A stretch of 5,843 bases of DNA, taken from assembly GCA_009774655.1 (NCBI GenBank), contig VSOD01000270.1, positions 1-5,843 on the forward strand, in the 5' to 3' direction. Both the position numbers and the translations under genes were made by a program. The stretch is from Lachnospiraceae bacterium. Lineage in GTDB: Bacteria > Bacillota_A > Clostridia > Lachnospirales > Lachnospiraceae. Under the pieces are notes generated by a model. The model saw only the letters and a list, made by a program, of their open reading frames with translations. It had not been told where the DNA came from and searched no databases. Shown piece after piece: positions 1 through 5,843 of this stretch. Position 1 is the first letter of the stretch. Every line of letters starts with the position of its first letter.

Positions 1-283
1 GATAATCAATTAGGTTATACTCTTGAAAAACTAAGGATACATGGTTCTTCCTGTGATAATTCAAACCCTTCGCAAGGATATCTTCCCCTTCATATAGAAC
101 GGTGCCTCCTGTTGGACTGTCAAGCCCTGCCAGCAAAGATAAGAGAGTTGTTTTTCCGGCTCCGCTGGCCCCGATAATGGCATAAAACTTTTTTTCTTCA
201 AACCGCACAGAAATATCGCCTAAAACTTTCCTGTCCTTTTGGGATTTATATACATATTCTATATTTTTTGCTTCTAATATCAT
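1..283 (-). CDS. ABC transporter ATP-binding protein, MacB/LolD-like (N-terminal 94 codons, cut by window edge)
   Basis: This is the ATPase that would power the two FtsX-type permeases encoded just upstream; it acts at the cytoplasmic face of the membrane. The translation begins MILEAKNIEYVYKSQ and contains a Walker A motif GASGAGKTT at about residues 38-46, followed by LLSLLAGLDSPTGG, the usual continuation in the MacB/LolD/FtsE group. A Q-loop region (VSLVFQEYNLIDY) lies at the window edge. The signature motif, Walker B and H-loop would lie beyond position 1 and cannot be checked. The start at 283 is preferred because AAGGAGG (293-299, minus strand) lies 9 nt upstream; an in-frame ATG at 292 directly abuts that site and is too close. 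It is the last visible gene of the leftward operon, 42 bp after the 480-aa permease. The family call is secure; the substrate is unknown. Confidence 0.95.
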   Translation of the reverse strand, partial: MILEAKNIEYVYKSQKDRKVLGDISVRFEEKKFYAIIGASGAGKTTLLSLLAGLDSPTGGTVLYEGEDILAKGLNYHRKNHVSLVFQEYNLIDY

Positions 284-325
284 TTCAACCATCCTCCTTA
301 TTTACACCTGCGCGCATAAACTGTT

Positions 326-1768
326 TTATAAATCCTGCAGGATATCTTTGGGATTTCTTTTCAATATGCCAATACCCGATACACATATAGAGATCGCAAT
401 AAGCAGGGCAATGCCCGAAACATCCTGTATTAACATCCCGAAAGTAATTTCTGCCTGCACACCCACCACATTCTGCTCTGACTTTTCATAAGACAATGCC
501 ACTTTCCCTTCATCCAGTAAATCCTGTTCTCCCGCACTCTGTACCTGCTGTTCTACCAGATAATCCGCCGTCAGGCCTGACACTCCCGGTGCCGCCAAGA
601 AGGAAACCAACACAGCCACTGCTGCAATCATAAGTGCTTCTGCCATGATCTGGGCCAAAATCCGTATTTTTGAAGTTCCCATTGACAGCATGATTCCAAT
701 TTCCCTATTCCGGCTTTTCATCCAGAACTGAAAAATAAGGAACAGGATAATCAGGCCTGCCCCTGAAATTACCCAGACTAAAGTTCTGCTGTACTTCTCC
801 ATTTCATTAAAATTTGCGGACAGGGTATTCATATTTCCGTTATTGTCAATCAGGTCATACCTTTCCCACGCTATATCTACCCCCATTACACTTATCTTTA
901 CAGCTTCATATTCATCCACATCTGCAATCTTAAAATATGCCTTTTCATATAATGGGTCGCCTGCCTTTCCATCCACCTTTTCAGGGAAATCCAAATCCGT
1001 AAAAATAATATTTTCAGACCGGTAAGTATCCCCATACATATAAGGAGCTATTGGTTGGTTTACCTGATAGATGCCGACAACTTCTGCTTCATAAACCATA
1101 GGATCCTCTTTATTCCGGCAGTTGCCAAAACTTATTCTGCTTCCAATTTCTAATTGGTTTTTATCTGCAAGCTCTGCCGAAATGACACAGACATCCTTTT
1201 CACCTTCTTTAATCATTCTGCCGTCCATGATAAAAGCATTTCCCGAAAGAAAATTGGAATCCATGGACATATCTTTGTTCCCGACCAACGACACACCTCC
1301 AAGGTCGCTATACTGATCCACATCCTCGTCCTCAATGCGGATAAAACCAACTGGTCTTGCAGCCGTTGTAACTGTTGTAATATTGTAATCGGCAATTCCT
1401 TCTGTACCCGCTATTTTTTCGATATCCTCCACTAACAGGGTTTCAAAAGAATTATCCGTCCATGTTCTCCAGTTTTCTACTCCGTTTATTGTAATTTTTT
1501 CCTGATGGTATCCGTCCAGGCTGCCTTCCTTATGATCAAGCTGCCTTGATAACTCATCAATCCTCCGATGCCGGTCTGCCTCATTTTCTTCCAGCAGAAG
1601 CCCTGCCCCGACTGCCTGCCTTGTATTATCCTGCATCTGAACAGTTGCTTTTCCACTGCTCATTCCAGCCAACAGCAGCAGGCTGATGGTAAATACAGTT
1701 ACAAACAGCAGGATGCTTTTTACAGGTTTTCTGATAACAGAACGCCATGCCAAACTAAAACCTCTCAT
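326..1768 (-). CDS. FtsX/MacB-type ABC transporter permease, 480 aa (Vex3-like)
   Basis: This is a membrane subunit of an ABC exporter-type complex. The topology read from the sequence is a short basic N-terminus, TM1 at about residues 18-38, a large extracytoplasmic domain at about 40-327, TM2 at about 329-350, a cytoplasmic coupling segment RNREIGIMLSMG (353-364) typical of FtsX permeases, TM3 at about 371-393, an unusually long acidic/polar outer loop at about 397-447, and TM4 at about 450-469, ending NPKDILQDL. The four-TM plan and closing NPKDIL are characteristic of the FtsX/MacB superfamily. The overall shape, including the long loop between TM3 and TM4, recalls pneumococcal Vex3; this is recognition from memory, not an alignment. 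Two cysteines (194 and 217) lie in the extracytoplasmic domain. The start is supported by GGAGGG 7 nt upstream, embedded in the last codons of the preceding permease gene. Only 3 bp separate the two genes, implying translational coupling. The substrate is unknown. Confidence 0.93.
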   Translation of the reverse strand: MRGFSLAWRSVIRKPVKSILLFVTVFTISLLLLAGMSSGKATVQMQDNTRQAVGAGLLLEENEADRHRRIDELSRQLDHKEGSLDGYHQEKITINGVENWRTWTDNSFETLLVEDIEKIAGTEGIADYNITTVTTAARPVGFIRIEDEDVDQYSDLGGVSLVGNKDMSMDSNFLSGNAFIMDGRMIKEGEKDVCVISAELADKNQLEIGSRISFGNCRNKEDPMVYEAEVVGIYQVNQPIAPYMYGDTYRSENIIFTDLDFPEKVDGKAGDPLYEKAYFKIADVDEYEAVKISVMGVDIAWERYDLIDNNGNMNTLSANFNEMEKYSRTLVWVISGAGLIILFLIFQFWMKSRNREIGIMLSMGTSKIRILAQIMAEALMIAAVAVLVSFLAAPGVSGLTADYLVEQQVQSAGEQDLLDEGKVALSYEKSEQNVVGVQAEITFGMLIQDVSGIALLIAISICVSGIGILKRNPKDILQDL

Positions 1769-1771
1769 TTA

Positions 1772-2989
1772 CTATCCCTCCATTTTTGATAAAATGTCTT
1801 TTGGGTTTGCCCTTAAAATGGGCAGCAATGAAATACAGACAGCAATAACCGCTATACAGCCTCCTGCAAAGAACATTGCTGCAATATCCCCTGCCTGTAA
1901 GGAAACTGACAGGAGAACTGCCGTATTTTCTTCCATGAGCAGTTCCTTCATAATTCCTGCCATCCCACTTCCTATTACACAGGCGCCAAATACAGACAAA
2001 CAAAAAACGGCTGCCGTTTCCATAAAAACCTGCATAAAAATATCCGTTTTCTTTTTTCCCATACTGATAAAAACAGCAATTTCCCTTTTTCTCGACCGCA
2101 TCCACATACAGAGTAATATTGAAGTAATTGTCACCCCTGCAGCCAGCGTGAATACCAGCATAAGTTTCATCACACGGACTATCCTGTTCAGCGGCACCTC
2201 CAGCTGACGATATAATATATCATCAGTGGTGATCTCCACTCTGCTGCCCAAAAAATCTTTTAATCCCTGTACCAGAACATCTATCTGATCCGGATTTTTG
2301 GTATATACCGCTATCTTACGGTAACCCGCATTATCAGACAGCCCCGTATAGGATTCATTGTCAATAAAAATCTGGTTTTCGATACGGTTTACCGCCGGCA
2401 GGGTATCCATCTGGTTTCTCTCGCTTCCCGCAACAAAAACACCTATGATCTTTACATTGATCACACTCCCTGTTTCTGTCCCGACTTCCATCTCATCCCC
2501 TATTTCAAGGCCATTTGCATCCGCCAGCGCAAAATTGATCACAGCCCCTTTCCCAGAGCCCTCCGTAATCATATCCCCCTTCATCAGGCGGTATCTTAAG
2601 TCACTAAAGGCGCTGTCACGTTCCAGCTCATCATAAGACAGCAATGTTACCTTCCAGTTATTTTCATCCTCGGAATCACTGTTTGTAATGGGATTAAAAT
2701 TAACGGGATAAACGGCACTGTCAGCCATGCGGTTGACGGATATCACTCCATCCATATCCCGGATTTCCCCGACCTCATTTTCCGTAATAAATCGGTCACT
2801 CCCCTTCACTTCCAGTACCGCCTTGGTTCCCATCTTTTCCTGCATAGTAATCCGGGAATCCTCTGTGGCATGCAGAATCATGTAAGAACCCAGGATCATG
2901 CTGTTTATGAACAGCAATACCAAAAGTAAAATAAATGTTTTAGACTTCTTCCGGCATAAATACCGGAAGGCAAGCTGATAGAATTTCAA
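1772..2989 (-). CDS. FtsX/MacB-type ABC transporter permease, 405 aa, TTG start
   Basis: This is the second permease of the same transporter, probably pairing with the 480-aa permease around one ATPase dimer. TM1 lies at about residues 18-38, an extracytoplasmic domain at about 40-270, TM2 at about 273-296, and the coupling segment RKREIAVFISMGKKK at 300-314. TM3 is at about 322-344 and TM4 at about 368-392, followed by the closing motif NPKDIL (396-400 region). The paired coupling segments and NPKDIL ends show that the two permeases are related, but their extracytoplasmic domains are clearly different in sequence and length. The start codon is TTG (2989-2987), fixed by a strong AGGAGG (2998-3003) 8 nt upstream; no ATG is available at a suitable distance. 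The gene follows the lipoprotein gene by 19 bp without a terminator. The TAG stop lies 3 bp before the next gene, whose ribosome binding site is inside this gene's last codons. Confidence 0.93.
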   Translation of the reverse strand: MKFYQLAFRYLCRKKSKTFILLLVLLFINSMILGSYMILHATEDSRITMQEKMGTKAVLEVKGSDRFITENEVGEIRDMDGVISVNRMADSAVYPVNFNPITNSDSEDENNWKVTLLSYDELERDSAFSDLRYRLMKGDMITEGSGKGAVINFALADANGLEIGDEMEVGTETGSVINVKIIGVFVAGSERNQMDTLPAVNRIENQIFIDNESYTGLSDNAGYRKIAVYTKNPDQIDVLVQGLKDFLGSRVEITTDDILYRQLEVPLNRIVRVMKLMLVFTLAAGVTITSILLCMWMRSRKREIAVFISMGKKKTDIFMQVFMETAAVFCLSVFGACVIGSGMAGIMKELLMEENTAVLLSVSLQAGDIAAMFFAGGCIAVIAVCISLLPILRANPKDILSKMEG

Positions 2990-3008
2990 AATGAATACCT
3001 CCTGTTGT

Positions 3009-3668
3009 TCAGGCTGTTCTATGGCATATGATAACTTTTGTAGCCGTTACATGATGTGTGTCCTCAAAACTTCCATAGATAATAACACTTGACTGTTTCT
3101 TAATGTCAGCTACAGATGCCTGCTCCAATTCTGCAGTCCCGGTAGAAGTATAGATAGTTGCAATCTGAACCACACAGCCCTCCTGATATGTCACCACTAC
3201 ATTTGTATCTTCACTTTCATACCCAGGTGCGGCAACTACGCCAGTTTTTCCGTCATCTTCTGTTGTGGCGGCACTTACTGTACAGCTGCCATCCGAAAAT
3301 TCCACAACGCTCCCTGTGATAGCCGCTGATGCATACAGGCTGTCTGCATCTACTTTCTCATCTGTACCATTAGCCGTGGTATTGCTCTGGTTCTCCTGCG
3401 AAGCGTCCGCTCCGTTTGTTCCATTCCCATCCGGCAGGGAACTGTCTTTGTTTTCCTGGCTGCTATTGCCATCTGCATTATCTGCTTTAGGAGCAATGTC
3501 ATCATTTTCATCTGAATGCATATCCTCGTCATCAAATATGCTGCTTTGATACTCTGTTGCAGGCATATTCCCACCCCCTGTCTTTTCATCTGCTCCAGTG
3601 CCACATCCTGTAAGAGCTGATATGCACAATCCAATTACTAAACCTTTCCACATTTTTTGATTTTTCAT
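3009..3668 (-). CDS. Predicted lipoprotein with acidic linker and C-terminal OB-like (DUF5666-like) domain, 219 aa
   Basis: This is a surface-anchored lipoprotein encoded first in the transporter operon; its role is not established. Residues 1-21 form a lipoprotein signal peptide with lipobox LTGC, so Cys22 would be lipidated and face outward. Residues 23-110 are a low-complexity linker rich in D, E, N, S and G, probably disordered. Residues about 115-215 form a compact beta-rich domain beginning ITGSVVEFSDGSCTVS and ending VTATKVIICHRTA. The pattern of short strands, G-V-V turns and a closing A-x-K-V strand is reminiscent of DUF5666/OB-fold domains; this is inference. Three cysteines (129, 165, 215) lie in this domain. 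The ATG at 3668 is preferred over the in-frame ATG at 3698: AAAGGAAG (3677-3684) is 8 nt before it and the signal peptide then has normal proportions. It may act as an accessory or substrate-handling subunit in the place MacA-like adaptors occupy, although it does not look like a MacA homologue. Confidence 0.85.
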   Translation of the reverse strand: MKNQKMWKGLVIGLCISALTGCGTGADEKTGGGNMPATEYQSSIFDDEDMHSDENDDIAPKADNADGNSSQENKDSSLPDGNGTNGADASQENQSNTTANGTDEKVDADSLYASAAITGSVVEFSDGSCTVSAATTEDDGKTGVVAAPGYESEDTNVVVTYQEGCVVQIATIYTSTGTAELEQASVADIKKQSSVIIYGSFEDTHHVTATKVIICHRTA

Positions 3669-3676
3669 AATAAAAA

Positions 3677-3684
3677 CTTCCTTT
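3677..3684 (-). promoter_or_regulatory. Ribosome binding site deciding the lipoprotein start
   Basis: The minus strand reads AAAGGAAG here, 8 nt before the ATG at 3668. The alternative in-frame ATG at 3698 has no comparable site upstream and would put this purine stretch inside the coding region and add ten basic residues before the signal peptide. Confidence 0.7.
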
Positions 3685-3752
3685 CTGTTTTTTTTCATTT
3701 TAACTGCAAAGTCCTAAAAAAATCTTGTAACCGGAATCGATTTAAACGTCAC

Positions 3753-3774
3753 TTTTTATAGGATTTTTATAGAA
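3753..3774 (+). promoter_or_regulatory. 11-bp tandem direct repeat, candidate response-regulator box
   Basis: TTTTTATAGGA (3753-3763) is followed immediately by TTTTTATAGAA (3764-3774): ten of eleven bases are identical, with an exact 11-bp period. OmpR/PhoB-family regulators bind as head-to-tail dimers to direct repeats spaced about one helical turn (10-11 bp). The repeat ends 8 bp before the -10 hexamer and covers the place of the -35 element, the position expected for a directly activated promoter. Binding by the adjacent regulator is inferred; the repeat itself is directly seen. Confidence 0.6.
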
Positions 3775-3779
3775 TTATC

Positions 3780-3788
3780 TGCTATACT
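3780..3788 (+). promoter_or_regulatory. Extended -10 promoter element for the two-component operon
   Basis: TGCTATACT matches an extended -10 (TGN followed by TATAAT with one mismatch). The sequence 16-18 bp upstream (TAGGAT/AGGATT/GGATTT) is a poor -35 and is overlapped by the tandem repeat, suggesting activator dependence. Transcription would begin near 3795, leaving a very short leader if translation starts at 3812 and about 75 nt if it starts at 3872. Confidence 0.6.
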
Positions 3789-3854
3789 GAATAGAAAAGA
3801 GGAACCCGCAAATGGAAAAATGTCTTTCCAGCCATATGTGGAACAACACCATGG

Positions 3855-3861
3855 AAAGAGG
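3855..3861 (+). promoter_or_regulatory. Ribosome binding site deciding the response regulator start
   Basis: AAAGAGG lies 10 nt before the ATG at 3872, which begins the canonical receiver sequence MKILLLEDD. A competing site, AGAGGAA at 3798-3804, lies 7 nt before an in-frame ATG at 3812, so initiation at both sites is possible. Confidence 0.55.
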
Positions 3862-3871
3862 ATTTGATATC

Positions 3872-4570
3872 ATGAAAATACTATTGCTTGAAGATGATAT
3901 AGAACTTTGCAGTTCCATACAGGATGAACTGCAAAAAGCCGGATATATAGTTGACTGCTGCTATGATGGGGAAACCGCCATGATCCACGCACTGAATATA
4001 GAATACTGCTATGACCTGGCAGTCGTTGACCGTATGCTCCCCATCATTGACGGAATGACAATTATTAAGGCCATGCGCCGGAAGGGAATTGCAATTCCTG
4101 TCATTATTATTACGGGGATGTCAGAACTAAATGACAGGATAGAGGGACTGGACAATGGTGCAGATGACTATCTGGTAAAACCTTTTCATATCGCAGAACT
4201 GCTTGCCCGCATCAGAGCGCTGACCAGGCGTCCCGCCGAAATAAAACAGGAAATGCACATTTGCTTTTCCGATCTGTCTTTCAATCAGATGGAACGTATC
4301 TTGTCATGCGGCAAAAATTCCCTGCTTTTAACTGCGAAAGAGTCCGAGGTACTGTCTGCCTTTATAAACCACCCCCAATCCCTCATTACCAGAGAGCAGC
4401 TGATATACAAAATTTGGGGAACCGATACAGACATCGTACCCGGAAACGTGGATAATTATATTTCGTTTCTCAGGAAACGGTTACGGGAGATAGGAAGCTG
4501 CTGCGAAATAAAAACGGTTTACGGATCTGGCTATAAATTGGAGGGCAAAAATGCTGGAGCATTTATATAA
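3872..4570 (+). CDS. OmpR/PhoB-family response regulator, 232 aa
   Basis: This is a cytoplasmic DNA-binding transcription factor controlled by phosphorylation, the partner of the histidine kinase encoded next. The receiver domain spans residues 1-120: acidic pocket D8/D9, phosphoacceptor D53 in VVDRMLP, switch residue T81 in IITG, Y100, and K103 in VKPF are all present. The winged-helix DNA-binding domain spans about 127-225. It has the transactivation-loop/recognition-helix region NVDNYISFLRKRLRE (about 192-206) and the wing hairpin TVYGSGYKLEG. The length fits the family's usual 225-235 aa. The start at 3872 gives the standard receiver N-terminus; an in-frame ATG at 3812 with its own ribosome binding site would add 20 residues not typical of the family. 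The gene overlaps the kinase gene by 20 bp. The likely targets are its own promoter, through the 11-bp tandem repeat, and perhaps the divergent transporter operon. The layout resembles VncR, but orthology is not shown. Confidence 0.95.
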   Translation: MKILLLEDDIELCSSIQDELQKAGYIVDCCYDGETAMIHALNIEYCYDLAVVDRMLPIIDGMTIIKAMRRKGIAIPVIIITGMSELNDRIEGLDNGADDYLVKPFHIAELLARIRALTRRPAEIKQEMHICFSDLSFNQMERILSCGKNSLLLTAKESEVLSAFINHPQSLITREQLIYKIWGTDTDIVPGNVDNYISFLRKRLREIGSCCEIKTVYGSGYKLEGKNAGAFI

Positions 4571-5843
4571 AAAACTTCATCTTATTTTTATCAGTTCCAT
4601 TATGTCTATCATAACCGTCATTATTGGAATTTTATGCAATGATTTCATTGATAATAAACAGCAACACGACAGTATTTTTTTCGGACGGCTTTCTATGTTA
4701 ATGATTTATGAACTGGAAAATCCGGAAAAAAGCCCGCAAACGGTTATTAAGCCCTACGAAGATAACTATTCCATTTTTGCCCTGCTAAAGGATGCACAGG
4801 GAAATGTGATTTATCAAAGCCCTCTCTCATTTCCAACCGATATAACCTTTTTGTTAAGTCAATTTACAGAGAAGGCAAATGTTGAATCTGTCACAGCATT
4901 GGATCAGACAAAGGCTACAACACAAGGCGGGGTTTTATCTTTTTCCGGTAGTTCACATGATAAATATTGGGGGATACCGGCTGTTGTCATTGACAAAAAC
5001 GGAACCCTGTTTTATCTGAGCCTGCTGCATCAGCAAAAGACAATTTTTGAACTGATAGGGAAACAACTGCCTTTTTATATACTGCTATGGGTTATCTCCT
5101 TATTCTGTATCATAATTGTAAGCCGATTTCTGCTGAAACACGCTATAGAACCAACCGAAAAAGTATTAAAAAGCCAGAAAGGTTTTATCGCCGCTGCCTC
5201 CCACGAGCTAAAAGCGCCGCTTGCAGTCATACTTGCCAACAATGACAAAATAAACAGATTAAGCGACGGCATACCGGATATTAAAAAGGCCGCAAATATT
5301 ATAGATGCAGAAACTATGCGAATGTCAAAGTTGATTAAAGATATGCTTTTACTGGCCTCCTCAGATTCCGGAACACGCAATATCAATAAAACAATGGTAA
5401 ATATTGATACTTTGCTGATCGCCCTTTATGAAGCTTATGAACCGATATGCGGCCAAAAAGGAATTCCTTTAGATGCAGATTTTATGGATATCCACTTTCC
5501 CGTACTATACACAGACCGGGAATACCTTTTTCAGATCTTAAGCATTTTTATGGATAATGCCATTTCTCATTCTGAAACGAAAGCATCAATCCAAATAAAA
5601 GCCACTCTGTCACGCAAGGCTATAACTATTTCTGTTATTGATCACGGGCAGGGAATCTCTGCCGAGGACAAACCTTACATTTTTGACCGCTTTTACTGTG
5701 CCGATAAGTCACATACAGATAAGTCACATTTTGGTCTTGGACTAAGCATAGCAAAAGAGTTGGCAGAATTTTTGTCTGCGGATGTCGGGATAAAGAATAC
5801 AGAAGGTGGTGGAGCTACTTTTTTTCTTACACTTCCGTTAAAA
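4551..5843 (+). CDS. Membrane sensor histidine kinase (431 codons, no stop before window end)
   Basis: This kinase would autophosphorylate on His and pass phosphate to the adjacent regulator. TM1 lies at about residues 11-30 and an extracytoplasmic sensor domain at about 32-171. The latter includes FALLKDAQGNVIYQSP, a strand-turn-strand pattern like those in extracytoplasmic PAS/PDC-type sensors. TM2 is at about 173-195. The linker to the catalytic core is only about 17 residues, with no full HAMP domain. The H-box is SHELKAPL with His218; the N-box is FMDNAISHS (Asn336); G1 is DHGQGI (Asp364); the F-box is IFDRF (377-381); G2 is FGLGLSI (394-400). All catalytic motifs are present, so it should be active. 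The reading frame ends in FFLTLPLK at the window edge, a common kinase C-terminus, so probably only a few codons or just the stop are missing. The start at 4551 is supported by GGAGGG (4540-4545) inside the regulator gene. The signal it senses is unknown. Confidence 0.95.
   Translation, partial: MLEHLYKKLHLIFISSIMSIITVIIGILCNDFIDNKQQHDSIFFGRLSMLMIYELENPEKSPQTVIKPYEDNYSIFALLKDAQGNVIYQSPLSFPTDITFLLSQFTEKANVESVTALDQTKATTQGGVLSFSGSSHDKYWGIPAVVIDKNGTLFYLSLLHQQKTIFELIGKQLPFYILLWVISLFCIIIVSRFLLKHAIEPTEKVLKSQKGFIAAASHELKAPLAVILANNDKINRLSDGIPDIKKAANIIDAETMRMSKLIKDMLLLASSDSGTRNINKTMVNIDTLLIALYEAYEPICGQKGIPLDADFMDIHFPVLYTDREYLFQILSIFMDNAISHSETKASIQIKATLSRKAITISVIDHGQGISAEDKPYIFDRFYCADKSHTDKSHFGLGLSIAKELAEFLSADVGIKNTEGGGATFFLTLPLK
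5704..5730 (+). repeat. 12-bp direct repeat inside the kinase ATP-lid coding region
   Basis: GATAAGTCACAT occurs twice, separated by ACA (period 15 bp), encoding DKSHTDKSH between the F-box and the G2 box. It keeps the frame. It may be a five-codon tandem duplication or a conserved lid sequence that happens to repeat. Confidence 0.8.

Larger units (their letters stand above)
3669..3871. other. Divergent intergenic control region
   Basis: These roughly 200 bp separate the leftward transporter operon from the rightward two-component operon and hold the promoters of both. It is AT-rich. The plus-strand signals are the 11-bp tandem repeat (3753-3774) and the extended -10 (3780-3788). For the minus strand, a -10-like TAAAAT is visible at 3702-3697, but no acceptable -35 lies 16-18 bp upstream, so the transporter promoter is not firmly placed and may need an activator. 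No RNA gene, hairpin terminator or riboswitch-like structure was recognised. The downstream part (3812-3871) is an open in-frame extension of the response regulator gene. Confidence 0.75.

Noticed and set aside
1154..1435. Plus-strand open frame opposite the 480-aa permease gene
   Set aside because: It is antisense to an intact permease with no supporting promoter, ribosome binding site or domain.
1755..2105. Open frame on the minus strand in another frame of the 405-aa permease gene
   Set aside because: It runs within the TM3-TM4 coding region of a complete permease; its cysteine- and glycine-rich composition is typical of out-of-frame translation.
326..3668. MacAB-type tripartite efflux system
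   Set aside because: The lipoprotein lacks the coiled-coil hairpin and lipoyl/barrel-sandwich signature of MacA, and the locus has two separate permeases and a separate ATPase.
3688..3695. Run of eight T (plus strand) that could suggest a terminator
   Set aside because: No GC-rich inverted repeat precedes it in either direction, and it lies just upstream of the lipoprotein ribosome binding site as part of the leader.
3697..3702. TAAAAT on the minus strand as -10 of the transporter operon
   Set aside because: The hexamer is good, but no acceptable -35 lies 16-18 bp upstream (the nearest, GTTACA, is 23 bp away), so I mention it only as a possibility within the intergenic entry.
3735..3742. 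Palindrome AATCGATT in the intergenic region
   Set aside because: Eight bases of symmetry in AT-rich DNA is expected by chance, and OmpR-family regulators favour direct rather than inverted repeats.
5075..5386. Open frame on the minus strand inside the kinase gene
   Set aside because: It is antisense to the well-supported H-box region of the kinase and shows no recognisable domain or convincing ribosome binding site.
1..5843. CRISPR array, tRNA/rRNA gene, insertion sequence or phage elements
   Set aside because: No regularly spaced repeats, tRNA-like folds, terminal inverted repeats or recombinase/transposase reading frames were seen; coding density and gene style are uniform.

Overview
The window looks like chromosomal DNA from a low-to-moderate GC Gram-positive bacterium, most likely a gut-type Clostridia (Lachnospiraceae-like) species. 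This rests on strong AGGAGG-type ribosome binding sites, a TTG start, a lipobox lipoprotein in place of a periplasmic protein, and protein sequences typical of that group. The taxonomic call is an inference from style, not from a search.

Two divergent transcription units share a roughly 200-bp control region (about 3669-3871). Leftward (minus strand), in order of transcription, are a lipoprotein with an acidic linker and a small beta-rich C-terminal domain (3009-3668), a 405-aa FtsX/MacB-type permease starting with TTG (1772-2989), a 480-aa FtsX/MacB-type permease (326-1768), and the first 94 codons of an ABC ATPase cut by the window edge (1-283). The gaps are 19, 3 and 42 bp, with no terminator seen, so this reads as one operon. 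Rightward (plus strand) are an OmpR/PhoB-family response regulator (3872-4570, possibly from 3812) and an overlapping sensor histidine kinase (4551 to the window end, 431 codons with no stop yet).

Together the genes form a two-component system next to an ABC exporter-type module with one ATPase and two unlike 4-TM permeases. The content resembles the pneumococcal Vex1-2-3/VncRS locus more than a Bce-type peptide detoxification module: the permeases have 4 TM segments rather than 10, and the kinase has its own large extracytoplasmic domain. The substrate cannot be read from the sequence. The simplest model is that the kinase senses an envelope signal directly and the regulator controls its own operon and possibly the divergent transporter operon.

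The most informative non-coding signal is a perfect-period 11-bp tandem repeat (TTTTTATAG at 3753 and 3764). It lies where the -35 element would be, just upstream of an extended -10 (TGCTATACT), and is a strong candidate for the regulator's own binding site. The locus type is known in outline. The lipoprotein subunit is the least explained component.
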